Below are positions 63,180 to 64,000 of a stretch of DNA of 64,000 nucleotides, in pieces (position 1 is the first letter of the stretch; each line of letters starts with the position of its first letter). The translations under genes and the position numbers were made by a program. Location: contig NZ_MDCR01000036.1 in the NCBI RefSeq assembly GCF_001723055.1, forward strand, positions 1 through 64,000, read 5' to 3'. This DNA is from Streptomyces niveus (GTDB lineage: Bacteria > Actinomycetota > Actinomycetes > Streptomycetales > Streptomycetaceae). Under the pieces are notes generated by a model. It was not told the origin of the DNA and did not search any database. It saw nothing but the letters and a program-made list of their open reading frames with translations.

Positions 63180-64000
63180 ATGCGTCGGTTGCGTCGTGTA
63201 CGGCCGAGGTGGCGCACGGACACGCGTCTGCTGGGCGCGTTGCGTAGGTCGCAGCGGGGCCAGGGAGCCATCGAGTACGTCGGCCTGGTCGTCGTGGTGG
63301 CCGCGATCGTGGGTGCGTTGGTGGGGACGGGGGTTGGGCCCGCGCTCGCCGAGGGGATCAGCACGCAGGTGTGCAGGATCACCGGCGGTGGTGACTGCGG
63401 TGGCGGGAGCGGTTCGGTCGCCGAGGGGGATGAGGGCGACGGTGAGGACGTTCCGGCCGGGGTCGATTCCGAGTCCGGCGACGGTGACAGCGGTGGCGGC
63501 GATGGCGGTGGGAAGTCCCAGACCGAGTTGGACTACGAAGCCGCGCTGAAAGAGCTTCAGGACGCCCAGGCGGCCGAGAAGAGCGATTCCGACAAGGCGA
63601 AGGAAGCGGCGAAGGAACTCGCCAGGATCCTGGCCGACGAGCTCGGTATCACCGATGCGCTGGACTGCATCACCAAGGGCGACATGGGCGCCTGTACGGA
63701 GACCCTGATCAATGTGCTTCTCAGCATTGTGGGCGGCGCCGTGGGGAAGCTGGCGGCCAAGTACGGGGCTCCGTGGAAGTGGAAGAAAGCCGTCGAGCTG
63801 GTCAAGAAGCTCAAGAAACACGGCGGGGATCTGTACGACGGTCTCAAAGGCCTGATCAAGAACCGTAAACGTGTCGACGACGCCGAGGACAGACTCGCCG
63901 ACGCGAAACGGAGACTCGACCAGGAGAACAAGGGCAAACCCAAAGACAAGCCGGACAAGTGCGCCGTCAATCACAGCTTCCTGCGCGGGACTTCGGTCCT
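63180..64000 (+). CDS. Pilin-headed polymorphic toxin with Hint domain (partial)
   Basis: At least 273 residues, truncated by the window edge. A basic N-terminus leads to GQGAIEY (residues 27-33) and a hydrophobic helix (VGLVVVVAAIVGALVGTGVG), the same prepilin-like module as in the preceding gene. Next come a Gly/Asp/Ser-rich linker (about 68-112), a coiled-coil-like region (about 115-150) and a central domain with paired cysteines (DCITKGDMGAC). A Lys-rich helical region (about 195-258) follows. At Cys261 the sequence CAVNHSFLRGTSV matches the start of a pretoxin Hint domain (Cys nucleophile, SF..GT.V). A toxin tip and an immunity gene would be expected beyond the edge. ATG 63180 follows GGGGGAG. 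Confidence 0.75.
   Translation, partial: MRRLRRVRPRWRTDTRLLGALRRSQRGQGAIEYVGLVVVVAAIVGALVGTGVGPALAEGISTQVCRITGGGDCGGGSGSVAEGDEGDGEDVPAGVDSESGDGDSGGGDGGGKSQTELDYEAALKELQDAQAAEKSDSDKAKEAAKELARILADELGITDALDCITKGDMGACTETLINVLLSIVGGAVGKLAAKYGAPWKWKKAVELVKKLKKHGGDLYDGLKGLIKNRKRVDDAEDRLADAKRRLDQENKGKPKDKPDKCAVNHSFLRGTSV

Overview
This window is the replication-origin region of a Streptomyces chromosome (or a close Streptomycetaceae relative). The evidence is very high G+C coding sequence, the sporulation pair ssgR-ssgA, an oriC packed with DnaA boxes between dnaA and dnaN, the block gyrA-gyrB-dciA-recF-gnd-dnaN-dnaA-rpmH-rnpA-yidD-yidC-jag-rsmG-parA-parB, and eight perfect copies of the actinomycete parS sequence GTTTCACGTGAAAC. 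The gene order agrees with what is known for S. coelicolor and, in the core, Mycobacterium.

Layout. 0-2 kb: ssgA and its IclR-type activator ssgR, which carries a rare TTA codon. 2-13 kb: mostly small accessory or housekeeping genes (cupin, holin-like membrane protein, cystathionine lyase, LysR, Nudix, HAD phosphatase, MFS/MarR pair, acetyltransferase, serine hydrolase, XRE regulator/DHFR-like pair, DUF2461-like protein). 13-15.5 kb: replicative helicase dnaB, split by a 280-residue intein in its Walker A motif. 15.5-22 kb: MATE exporter, the rpsF-ssb-rpsR-rplI operon, a FemX-type aminoacyltransferase and an alanine-racemase-like protein. 22-30 kb: GT87 glycosyltransferase, class A PBP, PadR regulator, inositol-phosphate synthase, MFS permease. 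30-42 kb: cca, then a conserved cell-wall and redox run (DUF6049 protein, murJ, pseudokinase, sigM, anti-sigma factor, trxB, trxA). 42-49 kb: parAB, rsmG, jag, yidC, yidD, rnpA and rpmH, all on the minus strand, diverging from dnaA. 49-62 kb: dnaA, oriC, dnaN, gnd, recF, dciA, gyrB, gyrA, DUF3566 and tRNA-Ile, all on the plus strand. 62.7 kb to the right edge: a tiny Flp-pilin-like protein followed by a larger protein with the same pilin-like N-terminus. The larger protein runs off the window just as a Hint (autoprocessing) domain begins, the mark of a polymorphic toxin.

How it works together. DnaA, its box array, a DnaA-trio-like element, DciA, DnaB, SSB, DnaN, RecF and gyrase make up the initiation and elongation machinery. 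ParA, ParB and the parS sites segregate the origin. YidC, YidD, RnpA and L34 serve membrane insertion and RNA/ribosome production. MurJ, the pseudokinase, FemX and the class A PBP act in peptidoglycan synthesis. SigM and its anti-sigma factor lie beside a SigR-type promoter driving trxBA.

The strongest leads beyond routine annotation are: the pilin-headed Hint protein at the right edge; the Ala1 (class 3 type) intein with a decayed homing endonuclease in DnaB; the DnaA-trio-like repeat in oriC; a second DnaA-box cluster upstream of dnaB; and parS sites that double as terminator-like hairpins or encode protein segments. All calls come from reading the sequence; no database search was possible.
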